A DNA stretch of 64,000 bases, taken from contig OY970235.1 of the NCBI GenBank assembly GCA_963714145.1, forward strand, positions 2,666,001 to 2,730,000, read 5' to 3'. Under the pieces are notes generated by a model. It did not search any database. It saw only the letters and a list, made by a program, of their open reading frames with translations, and had not been told where the DNA came from. This DNA comes from JBBWZH01 sp035544115 (GTDB taxonomy: Bacteria; Actinomycetota; Actinomycetes; Mycobacteriales; CADCTP01). Positions 16,300 through 25,210 of this stretch are shown here, in pieces (the first letter of the stretch is position 1; every line of letters begins with the position of its first letter). A program made the translations under genes and the position numbers.

Positions 16300-17337
16300 G
16301 TGCGAAGAACACACAGCCTCGCCGCCGCCGCTGTCGCCGCCGGCCTGGTCGCGCTCGGCCTGACGACCGCGGCTCCAGCCACCGCCGCCCCGCCCGGCCC
16401 GGCTGCGGCCGGGTCGGCATGTGCCGGTGCCGTCGCCCGGCCGGGGCCGACCAGCGCGAACCCGGACCAGGACCGGTACGGCCCGATGGTGGCGCCGGGC
16501 GGCCTGTTCGCCGCGGCGTTGCAGCGGCACGCGACCTGGCTCACCACGCTGGACTGCACCGCGACCGGCCGCCGGCACGCCGTACAGCCCACGTCCGGGC
16601 CGGCGGCCCCGGCCGGGCGGCAGAGCAACGCGATGTTCTCCTCGAACTGGTCCGGCTACCAGGTGAACCAGGTCGCCGGCTACGCGCAGGGCGGCTGGAC
16701 CGTCCCGACCGTGACCCGGCCGGTGCCGGGCTACTCCACGATCGGCTACTACTCGTCCACCTGGGCCGGGATCGGTGGCGGGTTCAACGCCGGCAACGGC
16801 GCGCTGATCCAGGCCGGCACCACGCAGGACATCTCCAGCACCGGCGTGACCAGCTACTACGCCTGGTACGAGATCGTCGGTGGCACCGGCGACACGCGCG
16901 GCGAGGTACGGATCAACAACCTGGCCGTGCACCCGGGTGACTTCGTCGGCGGCGCCGCGCTCTGGACCGGGACCGGCGCGCAGGCCGGCGTCTGCAACTT
17001 CACCATCAACGTCTGCATCTCCCCCGCCGTGCCGTCCTCGGCCCCGGGCACCACCGCGGAGTGGATCACCGAGGCGCCCAGCGGCTCGATCGGGATCCTC
17101 CCGCTGGCCAACTTCGGCTCGGTGCGGTTCAGCAACGCCTGCTGGGAGCGCACCTTCGTGCCGGGCGCGCCGTGCGCCACGATCGCGGCCGGCGGGCCGA
17201 CCGCCATCATCCTGCAGCAGGTCGTCTTCGGTGTCGTGCAGACCCTGTCCGTCCCGACCGCGCTCACCCCGGACGGCCTCGGCTTCACCATCAACTACCG
17301 CGCCCCGGTCCGCCCGGACCCCTGCCCGCGCTGCTGA
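16300..17337 (+). CDS. Secreted G1-family (eqolisin, glutamic) peptidase
   Basis: A 345-residue preproprotein: signal peptide 1-30 (LAAAAVAAGLVALGL, APATAA), a propeptide-like segment to about 108, then a G1 beta-sandwich beginning SSNWSGYQV. The catalytic pair fits Gln171 (ALIQAGTTQ) and Glu258 (AEWITEAPSG), matching the Gln/Glu dyad of scytalidoglutamic peptidase, along with WAGIGG and SYYAWYEIV. Four cysteines in the mature part could form disulfides. It probably degrades protein outside the cell under acidic conditions. The start is GTG 16300, with GAGGGAGG eight bases upstream; the longer open frame from 15361 is antisense noise of the regulator. Confidence 0.87.
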   Translation: MRRTHSLAAAAVAAGLVALGLTTAAPATAAPPGPAAAGSACAGAVARPGPTSANPDQDRYGPMVAPGGLFAAALQRHATWLTTLDCTATGRRHAVQPTSGPAAPAGRQSNAMFSSNWSGYQVNQVAGYAQGGWTVPTVTRPVPGYSTIGYYSSTWAGIGGGFNAGNGALIQAGTTQDISSTGVTSYYAWYEIVGGTGDTRGEVRINNLAVHPGDFVGGAALWTGTGAQAGVCNFTINVCISPAVPSSAPGTTAEWITEAPSGSIGILPLANFGSVRFSNACWERTFVPGAPCATIAAGGPTAIILQQVVFGVVQTLSVPTALTPDGLGFTINYRAPVRPDPCPRC

Positions 17338-17566
17338 CCCGCTCTGACCCACCGCCACCGACCACCGGCCGCCCGGGCGCTCCGTCCCGGGCGGCCGGTC
17401 CCCGCTCCGGACCCGGACCGGGATGTAACAGGCTGGCAGGCTGGCGGCGTGAGTAGGTCGGACCTGGGTAACGGCCGGTGCGGCGCGGTCGCCCACCTCG
17501 AGCCGGACGGCACCGTAACGGTGACCCTCCTGCAGGAACGGCCGCCGAAGTAGCCGGCTGCCGGGC

Positions 17567-17606
17567 CGGGCGCCCGGTGACCCGAACCGGGGTCACCGGG
17601 CGCCCG
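17567..17606. terminator. Strong GC-rich hairpin
   Basis: Arms CGGGCGCCCGGTGACCC (17567-17583) and its exact complement (17590-17606) enclose a 6-base loop. It lies 230 bases after the G1 peptidase stop and 25 bases before the next start. It may be a terminator shielding the GNAT-like gene or part of its leader. No T-tract follows. Confidence 0.55.
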
Positions 17607-17630
17607 AACGCCGGTCCCGGCTTGACGCCA

Positions 17631-18386
17631 ATGGCAGCCAGTACGGACAGTTACCGCATGGCGCTCACCGTATGCACGCTGGCCGACCGGCCCGACCTGG
17701 CGGACGCGCAGCGCATGCTGCCGACGTCCTGGCCGCCGTTCATGCTCGAGGATCCGACCGCGAGCCTGATGAACCTGCTGCCCAGCCGGTTCCCCGAGCT
17801 GCAACTGGTGCTGCTGGACGGTGACACGGTGATCGGCAAGGGGCACGCCGTCCCGCTGCACTGGCCGGGCAAGCTGGCCGACCTGCCCGACACCGGCTGG
17901 GACTGGGTGCTCATCCGCGCGATCTCGGACCAGCGGCCGGCCACCCTGGTCTCCGCGCTGGAGATCTCGATCGACCCGGCGCACCAGGGCGCCGGGCGCA
18001 GCCGGCTGATGGTCGAGGCGTTGCGGGACACCGTCGCCCGGCTCGGGTTCACCGACCTGGTCGCGCCGATCCGGCCGTCCCGCAAGGACGCCGAGCCGGC
18101 CACCCCGATGGCCGAGTACGCGGCCCGGGTCCGCCCGGACGGCCTGCCCGCCGACCCCTGGCTGCGGGTGCACGCCCGGGTCGGCGGCACCATCATGCGG
18201 GTCTGCCCGGTGTCGATGACGATCCCCGGCACGCTGGCCCAGTGGCGGGAGTGGACCGGGCTGCCGTTCGACCGGTCCGGCCCGGTGCCGGTACCCGGCG
18301 CGCTGGCCCCCGTGCACGTCTCGGTCGAGCACGACCAGGCCGTGTACGTCGAGCCGAACGTCTGGATGCATCACCGCCTCGGGTAG
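17631..18386 (+). CDS. GNAT-like N-acetyltransferase
   Basis: A 251-residue protein. The segment ALEISIDPAHQGAGRSRLMVEALRDTVARLGF matches GNAT motif A (acetyl-CoA pyrophosphate loop Q-G-A-G-R). The preceding strand pair LQLVLLDGDTVIGKGHAVPL fits the N-terminal half of the fold. The C-terminal part (about 170-251) is not recognised. ATG 17631 has no ribosome-binding site; TTGACG at 17623 and the short distance leave room for a leaderless or internal start (ATG 17658). The substrate is unknown. No operon partner. Confidence 0.65.
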   Translation: MAASTDSYRMALTVCTLADRPDLADAQRMLPTSWPPFMLEDPTASLMNLLPSRFPELQLVLLDGDTVIGKGHAVPLHWPGKLADLPDTGWDWVLIRAISDQRPATLVSALEISIDPAHQGAGRSRLMVEALRDTVARLGFTDLVAPIRPSRKDAEPATPMAEYAARVRPDGLPADPWLRVHARVGGTIMRVCPVSMTIPGTLAQWREWTGLPFDRSGPVPVPGALAPVHVSVEHDQAVYVEPNVWMHHRLG

Positions 18387-18541
18387 GCCAGCTACTCATT
18401 TTCCGGGTTGTTTCTGCCTGATCATGCCGTGGTGTCTAGCCTCGGCAACCGGAGCTGCCACGCGCGGCCTGCGGTGGGGACGGCGTCCAGGGCGGGCGCC
18501 GGACGGGCCGGGCGGCCGGCGGCTGGTTATGGGGGGTTGTC

Positions 18542-19474
18542 GTGTTCGGTTCTTCATTCGGGCTGCTCGGCTCGGCCGGTGCCCGCCGTCGCGCGGTGCC
18601 GGTCGCGCTGGTGCTCGTCGCGGCGGTGGCGCCGGTGCTGGGGCCGATCCGCCCCGCGGCGGCCGCGCCGGGGCACCTGGTCTCGAGTGTGTGGTTTCCG
18701 CGGCCCGGCGACGAGCTGCCGGCCGGCGTCGAGCTGACCGTCAGCGGCGGGGCGAGCAACGGCGAGACCGGCGTCTCGTCCGTCGACATTTCCGTGGACG
18801 GCGGCGCCACCTGGCACCGGGCCACTCCGGTCAGGTCGGCGGAGGAGTGGACGTACACGTTCACCCCGACCGGGCCGGGGATGCTCACGATCGCCACCCG
18901 GGCGACCACCGGGACTGTGCAGGAGACACCGCCGGCCAGCACCACGATCAAGCTCGTGCCCGCCGTCGCGGCGCAGCCGTGCCCGTGCCCGGTGCGCTGG
19001 CCCGACCGGGGCGCCGGCCTCGGCCCGAACGAGGACCCCGACCCGCAGGCCGTCGAGCTGGGCCTGAAGTTCCAGACCGACCGGCCCGGAGTGATCACCG
19101 GGGTGGCGTTCCGGCGCTACCCGGCGAATGTCGGGCCGTTCCTGGCGCACCTGTGGACCGCCGACGGCGACATGCTGGCCGAGGCCACGATGAACACCTC
19201 GGACGGGTTCCCGTACCTCAGGTTCGCCACCCCGGTGCCGGTCGACGCCGACCAGACGTACGTCGCCTCGTACTACACGCCCAGCGGCCACTACGCCTCG
19301 ACCGACGCCTTCTTCACCGACACCGACCCCGCGCTGGACGCCGCGCCGTTCCGGATCTTCGCGCTGCCGGACGGGCCGGCCGGCGTCTACCACTACGGCC
19401 TGGGCGGCGGCTTCCCCACCGACACCTGGAACCAGGGCAGCTACTGGGTGGAGCCGATCTTCGACACCATCTGA
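18542..19474 (+). CDS. Secreted DUF4082 protein with N-terminal Ig-like domain
   Basis: A 310-residue protein. The signal peptide (about 1-42, ending RPAAAA) precedes an Ig-like beta-sandwich (SVWFPRPGDELPAGVEL through VDISVDGGATWHRAT, about 45-135). The C-terminal DUF4082 domain (about 160-308) shows the family pattern ELGLKFQTDRPGVITGVAF, DADQTYVASYYTPSGHYA and YHYGLGGGFPTDTW. DUF4082 usually occurs in secreted carbohydrate-active or adhesive proteins, so a sugar-binding role is plausible but unproven. GTG 18542 follows a GGGGGG ribosome-binding stretch. Confidence 0.78.
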   Translation: MFGSSFGLLGSAGARRRAVPVALVLVAAVAPVLGPIRPAAAAPGHLVSSVWFPRPGDELPAGVELTVSGGASNGETGVSSVDISVDGGATWHRATPVRSAEEWTYTFTPTGPGMLTIATRATTGTVQETPPASTTIKLVPAVAAQPCPCPVRWPDRGAGLGPNEDPDPQAVELGLKFQTDRPGVITGVAFRRYPANVGPFLAHLWTADGDMLAEATMNTSDGFPYLRFATPVPVDADQTYVASYYTPSGHYASTDAFFTDTDPALDAAPFRIFALPDGPAGVYHYGLGGGFPTDTWNQGSYWVEPIFDTI

Positions 19475-19714
19475 CCCGCGCGCGCCGGCCGCCGCCGGCC
19501 CGGGCTGGCCAACCTGCTCGGGTGGGCCCCGAACTGATCCCGCTGTCGCGGGTGGCCTACGGCGACCAGGCGATCGCCGGCCCGCCGCTGCCCGGCCTGC
19601 TGGCGCTGCTGGCGCTGCTGGCCGGCGACCTGCGGTCGGGCTGCGGGACCGGGCGGCTGGTGGCCGGGCTCTGGCCGGCTCCCGGGCGCCTGTCCGCCCC
19701 GGCCGCCCCGGCCG

Positions 19715-20536
19715 TCAGCTGGCCGGGCGGCGGGTGGCGACGTGCAGGACGGCGCCCCAGTGCCGGGCGAGCTGCCCGTCCGGGCGCTCGGCCAGCCGGT
19801 CGCGGATGGCGGTGAACAGCCGCTCGCGCTGCCAGCCGGCCATCGCGATGTGGCCGGAGAAGGTCTGCAGCAGGTCGAGGTAGGCGTCGGCGTCGTAGCG
19901 GACCGACCAGTCGTACTGCCGGATCCGGACGTCCTGGAACAGGCCGCTGGCCTCGATCTCGGCCCGGTGGTCGGGCAGCTCCCCGGGCCGCGGCTGGGTC
20001 TCGCCCGGCCGGAGCCCCGCGCCGATCTCCTCGTACACCGGCTGGAGCTGCGCGAAGAACGGGTCGCCACCGGCCGGGAAGGCGTGCCTGGCGGACCAGA
20101 ACGCGAGGTGCCCGCCGGGCCGCAGCCACTCCCAGGCCCGCCGGTAGCGGCTGGCCGGATCGAGCCACTGCCAGGCGGTGGCGGCGAAGACCAGGTCGAA
20201 CGCCGGGCCCGGCGCAGGCTGCCAGCTCTCGTACGCCGCGGTCACGACCGCCACCTTCGGGTAGCCGGCGAGGTTTGCCGCCGCGACGGCCGCCAACTGC
20301 GGGCCCAGCTCCAGGCAGGTGAGCTGGAAGCCGCGCCGGGCCAGCGGTCCGGTCGCCTTGCCCGTCCCGCAGCCGATCTCCAGCAGCCGGCTGCCGGGGC
20401 CGAGCCCGGCATCGGCCACCAGGTCGTCGAAGAGCCGCTCCGGGTAGTCCGGCCGGGCCCGGTGGTACCGCTCCGCGGCCGCGTCGAACGTGTGCCGCAG
20501 CCGCTCCCGGTCCGCCGGATCCACCTGGTCAGCCAT
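19715..20536 (-). CDS. Class I SAM-dependent methyltransferase
   Basis: A 273-residue protein of the Methyltransf_11/25 type: FDAAAERYHRARPDYPERLFDDLV N-terminal cap, motif I LLEIGCGTGKATGPLA, and motif II/III region FDLVFAATAWQWLDP. The W-rich acceptor side is typical of small-molecule methyltransferases. ATG 20536 was chosen because the frame to 20563 lacks a better start context. Its upstream region is the 1-kb heptamer repeat array, so its promoter lies in or next to the repeats. The substrate is unknown. Confidence 0.8.
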   Translation of the reverse strand: MADQVDPADRERLRHTFDAAAERYHRARPDYPERLFDDLVADAGLGPGSRLLEIGCGTGKATGPLARRGFQLTCLELGPQLAAVAAANLAGYPKVAVVTAAYESWQPAPGPAFDLVFAATAWQWLDPASRYRRAWEWLRPGGHLAFWSARHAFPAGGDPFFAQLQPVYEEIGAGLRPGETQPRPGELPDHRAEIEASGLFQDVRIRQYDWSVRYDADAYLDLLQTFSGHIAMAGWQRERLFTAIRDRLAERPDGQLARHWGAVLHVATRRPAS

Positions 20537-20580
20537 GACCCCATCGTCCCGCAGCACCCCCACCCCGGCTCGGGCCGCCG

Positions 20581-21621
20581 GTGACGGATTGGCTCCCGGG
20601 TGATGGCCCTACGACGTCACCCCGCGAACAAACCCCTCACCAGCGGCCCGACGCCGTCACCGCGAATCCAGGCCGGCCGCACCGCCGCCAGGCGCGAGTC
20701 GCGGGTGACGGCTCCGCGCCCGGTGACGGGTTCGGGGGTCGCGGGTGACGGCGGACAGCCGTCACCCGGCGAGCAAACCCGCCACCACCGGGCCGAGGCC
20801 ATCACCAGACAGCGCACAACATCACCCGCGGAACCAGGGCGGACGCGCCGCCCGCCAGGCACCAGCCACACCCAGGCCACGAGTGACGGGCTCGCGCCTC
20901 CGGTGACGGGTTCGGGTCGCGGGTGACGGCGGACAGCCATCACCCGGCGAGCAAACCCGCCACCACCGGGCCGACGCCATCACCAGACAGCGCACAACAT
21001 CACCCGCGGAACCAGGGCGGACGCGCCGCCCGCCAGGCGCCAGCCACGCCCAGGCCACGAGTGACGGGCTCGTGCCTCCGGTGACGGGTTCGGGGTCGCG
21101 GGTGACGGGTTCGGGGGCGCGGGTGACGGCGGACAGCCCTCACCCGACGAGCAAACCCGTCACCCGCGGGCCGACGCCATCACCAGACAGCGCACAACAT
21201 CACCGCGGAACCAGGGCGGACCGCGCCGCCCGCCAGGCGCCAGCCACGCCCAGGCCACGAGTGACGGGCTCGTGCGCCCGGTGACGGGTCCGGGTCGCGA
21301 GTGACGGGTCCGCGCGTCCGGTGACGGGTTCGGGGTCACGGGTGACGGCGGACAGCCCTCACCCGACGAGCAAACCCGCCACCACCGGGCCGACGCCATC
21401 ACCAGACAGCGCACAACATCACCCGCGGATCCAGGGCGGACGCGGCGCCCGCCAGGCCCGAGCCAGGCTCAAGCCGCGAGTGACGGGGGCGGGTCGCGGG
21501 TGACGGGTCCGCGCGTCCGGTGACGGGTTCGGGGTCACGGGTGATGGCGGACAGCCGTCACCCGGCGAGCAAACCCGTCACCGCCGAACCAGCGCCGTCA
21601 CCTCGTCGGCGACTCCGTCAC
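20581..21621. repeat. Nested repeat array of phased GTGACGG / CCGTCAC heptamers
   Basis: About 1.04 kb without a credible gene. Higher-order units start at GTGACGGCGGACAGCC near 20745, 20923, 21123, 21342 and 21541 (periods 178, 200, 219, 199), with a degenerate unit at 20601. Period differences are multiples of about 20, because each unit holds two to four copies of a 20-21-bp subunit beginning GTGACGG (for example 21261, 21281, 21301, 21321, 21342). Each run is followed by inverted-orientation heptamers at exactly 20-bp steps (20759, 20779, 20799, 20819; and 21555, 21575, 21595, 21615). I count 19 exact GTGACGG and seven exact CCGTCAC. The junction of the two orientations makes a hairpin. 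Confidence 0.9.
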
Positions 21622-21701
21622 CGGCCACCAAGTGCCCGCCGGACGGGAGGCCACCGGACGGTTGGGCCCGCGGCAAGGGGCCCGGGTGGGCGCGGGCGGG
21701 G

Positions 21702-22673
21702 TCAGCGGCAGAAGGGGGTGGCGCCGATGACGCTGCGGATGCCGCCGATGACGTGTGCCTTGAAGCTCTCCTTGCCGGGGAGTGGGGCGTCGGTGTAGTC
21801 GGCGACGTCGTGGCCCAGGGAGGTGACCCAGGAGCGGCCGCCGTCGTAGTACTGGCACCAGCTCAGCGGGTGGTGCAGCGGGTGGCCCGGGTGGCCGTTG
21901 AAGCCGCGGGTGTCGCCGGCCGAGCCGGGCTTGAGCAGCAGCAGCTCGCGGACCTTCGTCGGGAACGGTTCGAGGTTGTAGAACTCGTCCCGGGTGGCCC
22001 ACTCCGCCGGCAGGCCGCGGGTGGAGGCGTCGTGCCGGTCGACGGTCTGGACGACGCCGTCCCGGTGCGGGCCGTGGTCGTAGAAGTTCGCCCCGCCCAG
22101 CAGGCCCTGGAAGTACGGCCAGTTGTACTCGGTGCCGAGGGTGTTGTGGATGGCCACGAAACCGCCGCCGGCCCGCAGGTACTGGGTGAGGCTGGTCTGC
22201 GCGGCGTCGTCCAGGATGTCGCGCGAGGTGCTGAGGAACACCACGCCGTCGTAGCGCAGCAGCTTCGCCGGGGCGTCCAGCTGGGTGACGTCCTCGGTCC
22301 AGTCGGCCTGGATGCCGGCCGCCCCGGCCCAGTCGACGAGCGCCCGCTGGGCCACGTTCGCGGCGCCGAGCGGCGGGTTGAGGCCGGGGCCGAGCAGCGG
22401 CCCGAGATGCGCGTGCCGGGACGAGCCGGTCCGGCTGTAGATCAGGATCCGCTGCACCGGGTCGCGCCGGAAGTCGGTGTCCCAGTTGTGGTAGCAGCTC
22501 GGGTCGGTGCCGCGGCAGACGCCGTAGTCGGCGACCGCGTCGTCGTTGCGCGGTTCCCGGCCCGCGCTGGACGCCTCGGACGGTGGGATCAGGTGCACGA
22601 CCGCCAGCGCGAGCAGGGCGCCGGCGAACCCGGCCAGCACCGTCCGGGCGGCGCCGCGCGGCCGGCTACCCAC
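21702..22673 (-). CDS. ThuA-like domain protein, membrane-anchored or secreted
   Basis: A 323-residue protein. The N-terminal hydrophobic segment (VLAGFAGALLALAVVHLI, about 12-30) is a signal anchor. The ThuA/glutamine-amidotransferase-like fold follows: RILIYSRTGSSRHAHLGP, YDGVVFLSTSRDILDD, GGGFVAIHNTLGTEYNWPYFQGLLGG and a late HPLSWCQYYDGGRSWVTSLGHD. ThuA domains often occur with sugar dehydrogenases or polysaccharide enzymes; the reaction is unsettled. GTG 22673 overlaps the end of the upstream sugar-dehydrogenase gene by 8 bases, so the two are translationally coupled. Confidence 0.82.
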   Translation of the reverse strand: MGSRPRGAARTVLAGFAGALLALAVVHLIPPSEASSAGREPRNDDAVADYGVCRGTDPSCYHNWDTDFRRDPVQRILIYSRTGSSRHAHLGPLLGPGLNPPLGAANVAQRALVDWAGAAGIQADWTEDVTQLDAPAKLLRYDGVVFLSTSRDILDDAAQTSLTQYLRAGGGFVAIHNTLGTEYNWPYFQGLLGGANFYDHGPHRDGVVQTVDRHDASTRGLPAEWATRDEFYNLEPFPTKVRELLLLKPGSAGDTRGFNGHPGHPLHHPLSWCQYYDGGRSWVTSLGHDVADYTDAPLPGKESFKAHVIGGIRSVIGATPFCR

Positions 22674-24984
22674 GGCTGGTCACCAGCCGGTACTGGCGCA
22701 GCACCTCGGCCGCGGAGATCGACCGGTCCAGGAACATCAGGCTGTCCATCCGGCAGTTGCACGGGTTCCGCTCCAGCGTGTTCTGCGGGAAGCTGCCGCC
22801 GATCTTGATGCCGCGCGGGTCGGTCGGCGAGGCCCGGTGCCGGCCGGGGCCGGTGACACCCCAGGGATCACCGGCCACCACGTACGAGCCCGGCACCGGT
22901 TCGCCGTCGCGGTACAGCGCCATCGCCCCGGTGCCGTAGTCGAACGTCACGGCCAGGAACACCCACTGGTTCTGCGGCAGCAGGGTCGGCCAGGGCGCGC
23001 TGGCCGCGAAGGTCTGCGAGGCGCCGCCGTCGACCCGCCGGCCCAGCGCGACCAGCCGCAGCTCGCCGGCCACGTCGATCACCTCGAGCAGCGCCCGGAC
23101 CGCGTGCCCGTCCGAGTCACCGGACAGCAGCCCGGCCAGGCCGACCGCGTTGTAGCGGTCGGCCGGATCCGCGGTGGTGGTGTTCAGGCTCGGGTTCGGC
23201 CCGGTCATCTTGAACCAGCCGGCCACCGTGGCGCCGCGGGCGCCGTTGAAGGCGTGCAGGCTCGGCGCCCCGGTCGGCGCGTAGCCGCCGGCCTTCCAGT
23301 CGTCGTTGCCGGCCACGGTGGGATGGGTCTGGCCGGTCTGCAGCGCCCGGGTGCTGCCGGGGTAGGCGCCGTCCGGCACCCGCATCATCGCGCCGCCGTT
23401 GACCAGGTCGATGTCGGTGCCGGAGAAGCCGCGGTCCCGCTCCCGGGTCGGGTCGCCGGCGACCGCGTGCTCGAAGTCGTAGAACGCGACCAGGTTGCGG
23501 CGCAGGCTCGGCAGCACGTCCCGCACCGGCGCCAGCCGGCGCGCGCCGGTCACCTTCCAGATCTTGCCGTTCGCCTTCGCCAGCAGGTACAGCTCACCGC
23601 GGTTGTCGGTGCCGATGCGCAGGTCGACCCGGGTGTCACCGGCCAGGCCCTGGGCGCTGACCAGGTGGCCGGCCGGGTCCAGCAGCTGCAGCTGGTGGAT
23701 CGTGGCCAGCCCGGCGCCGCGGCGCATCTCGCGTTCCTCGGTGTAGAAGACGCGGCCGTCGACCAGGTCGGCGAACACGTACTTGCCGGACAGCAGCGGG
23801 GCGTCGTGGCCGCGGTAGACGAAGCCGCCGCTGATCGCGTGGCCCACGTCCGCGGTGCACGGGAAGTCCGGCGGCGCGTTGTGGTCGAAGGCGGCCACCG
23901 GGTACGTGTAGCCGAACCGGGCGTCGTCGGCGGGCAGCGGGTAGAGGTTGCAGCGGTCGGCCTTGTTGAAGACGAACGGGCCTTCCCGCTCGCTCCAGCC
24001 GAAGTTGTCGCCGGCCCGGACGTCGTAGACCGCCTCGATGTCGTGCTCGCCGATGTGCCCGAGGAACATCCGGTGGCTGCCGCCGGTGTCCCAGCTGAAC
24101 CGGTGCGGGTCGCGCATGCCGACCGCGTAGATCTCACCAAGGGCACCGGGCCGCCCGACGAACGGGTTCGACGCCGGGATTCCGTACCTGCCGTTGGTGC
24201 TGTTCCGGCCGGCCGGGTCGATCCGCAGGATCTTGCCGTGCGGTATCGCCATGTTCTGCGGATCGTCGTTCTGGAACCCCTGGCCGCCCTCGCCGACAGC
24301 GAGGTAGAGCAACCCGAAGTCCGGATCGTGCCGCCCGGCGTTCGGGTTGAAGCTGATCTGCTGGATGGCGTGGATCTGGCTGGCGAAGCCGATCCGGAGT
24401 AGCTCCCGGTGGGTGCCGGCGAACGTGTCGGCGGCCGGGTTGGTCGCCGTCCACTCGGTCACCACGCTCTGCACGAACACGTTCGGCTGCGCGTAGTCCG
24501 GGGTCTTCGTGGTGAGCGCCGCGTTGGCCTCGCTGTGCGTCGTGTAGAACTTGCCGTTGCGGGCGAAGTCCGGGTGGAACGCGACGAACCCGAAGCCGGT
24601 GCCCAGGCCGCGGCCGGAGAAGAAGTCCGGCGCGAACGTCGCGCCGACGTCGAGGTAGGTGTGCGGGGTGCCGCCGCGCCGGTCGAGGAAGTACAGCTTC
24701 CCGTTCAGGTCCGGGACGTACCGGCGGCCGGAGTGGTCGGGCAGCTCGCCCAGGTAGTTGATCCGGGCCTGCCGCATCAGCCGGGCGTCGATCGGCGCCG
24801 GCACCGGCTCGGACTTCGGGAACGCGGCGAACTCCGACACGGTCAGCGCCAGGTTCGACGGCACCGGGTCGACCGGCACCGGGTCGGCGATCGGGCCGTC
24901 GGCGGCGGCCGCGACCCGCGGCATCAGCAGCGTGGCGGCCAGCATGGCCCCGGTCGTCAGCAGGCACAGACGCGACTTCGACAT
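22666..24984 (-). CDS. PQQ-dependent sugar dehydrogenase (glucose/sorbosone type) with LamG-like tail, secreted
   Basis: A 772-residue protein. The signal peptide (SKSRLCLLTTGAMLAATLL, AAAA) is followed by a six-bladed glucose/sorbosone-dehydrogenase propeller (about 60-430), including GLGTGFGFVAFHPDF, LLYLAVGEGGQGF, GKILRIDP, EIYAVGMRDPHRFSWD and HAISGGFVYRG. The C-terminal part (about 475-770) looks like a concanavalin/LamG domain (LVAFYDFEHA, ATVAGWFKM, QNQWVFLAVTFDYGTG). It is expected to oxidise sugars at the cell surface and bind polysaccharide. ATG 24984 has GAGGAG eight bases upstream. It is the first gene of the operon with the ThuA protein. Confidence 0.83.
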   Translation of the reverse strand: MSKSRLCLLTTGAMLAATLLMPRVAAAADGPIADPVPVDPVPSNLALTVSEFAAFPKSEPVPAPIDARLMRQARINYLGELPDHSGRRYVPDLNGKLYFLDRRGGTPHTYLDVGATFAPDFFSGRGLGTGFGFVAFHPDFARNGKFYTTHSEANAALTTKTPDYAQPNVFVQSVVTEWTATNPAADTFAGTHRELLRIGFASQIHAIQQISFNPNAGRHDPDFGLLYLAVGEGGQGFQNDDPQNMAIPHGKILRIDPAGRNSTNGRYGIPASNPFVGRPGALGEIYAVGMRDPHRFSWDTGGSHRMFLGHIGEHDIEAVYDVRAGDNFGWSEREGPFVFNKADRCNLYPLPADDARFGYTYPVAAFDHNAPPDFPCTADVGHAISGGFVYRGHDAPLLSGKYVFADLVDGRVFYTEEREMRRGAGLATIHQLQLLDPAGHLVSAQGLAGDTRVDLRIGTDNRGELYLLAKANGKIWKVTGARRLAPVRDVLPSLRRNLVAFYDFEHAVAGDPTRERDRGFSGTDIDLVNGGAMMRVPDGAYPGSTRALQTGQTHPTVAGNDDWKAGGYAPTGAPSLHAFNGARGATVAGWFKMTGPNPSLNTTTADPADRYNAVGLAGLLSGDSDGHAVRALLEVIDVAGELRLVALGRRVDGGASQTFAASAPWPTLLPQNQWVFLAVTFDYGTGAMALYRDGEPVPGSYVVAGDPWGVTGPGRHRASPTDPRGIKIGGSFPQNTLERNPCNCRMDSLMFLDRSISAAEVLRQYRLVTSRG

Positions 24985-25100
24985 CCGCCCACTCCTCTCA
25001 AGAAAGCCAGAGAGCGCTACGAAAGCGTGTACGAAGGCTTTATGCGACATTACGCACGTTGCGCCGGTCTCACCACCGGACGGCCGCCGATCAGCCCAAC

Positions 25101-25142
25101 CGGCGCAGACCAAGCGGCGCAGACGAAGCGGCGCAGACGAAG
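25101..25142. repeat. Three tandem 14-bp copies
   Basis: CGGCGCAGACGAAG is repeated three times (the first copy differs by one base) in the space between the sugar-dehydrogenase promoter and the terminator of the peptidoglycan-binding gene. No function is apparent. Confidence 0.85.
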
Positions 25143-25143
25143 C

Positions 25144-25180
25144 GGCCGGGGTGACGACGAGGTCCGTCGCCACCCCGGCC
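25144..25180 (-). terminator. Hairpin terminator of the peptidoglycan-binding gene
   Basis: Arms GGCCGGGGTGACGACG (25144-25159) and CGTCGCCACCCCGGCC (25165-25180) pair with one mismatch around a 5-base loop. It starts about 30 bases after the stop of the 25211-25618 gene. Confidence 0.65.
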
Positions 25181-25210
25181 GGTCGCGCGGGGCTCAGCTC
25201 GCGGGAAGGG

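Noticed and set aside
17449..17553. 34-codon frame (starting VSRSDLGNGRCGAV) between the G1 peptidase and the GNAT-like gene
   Set aside because: It has a GTG start but only a weak upstream site and no recognisable family; too short to support without conservation data.
20600..21503. Short open frames within the heptamer array (for example 20617-20943 and 21160-21414 complement)
   Set aside because: They are translations of the repeats themselves. The repeat period is not a multiple of three, so frames shift between copies.
20581..21621. CRISPR array
   Set aside because: The repeated part is most of each unit and the spacers are also repeated; no short conserved repeat with unique spacers and no cas genes.
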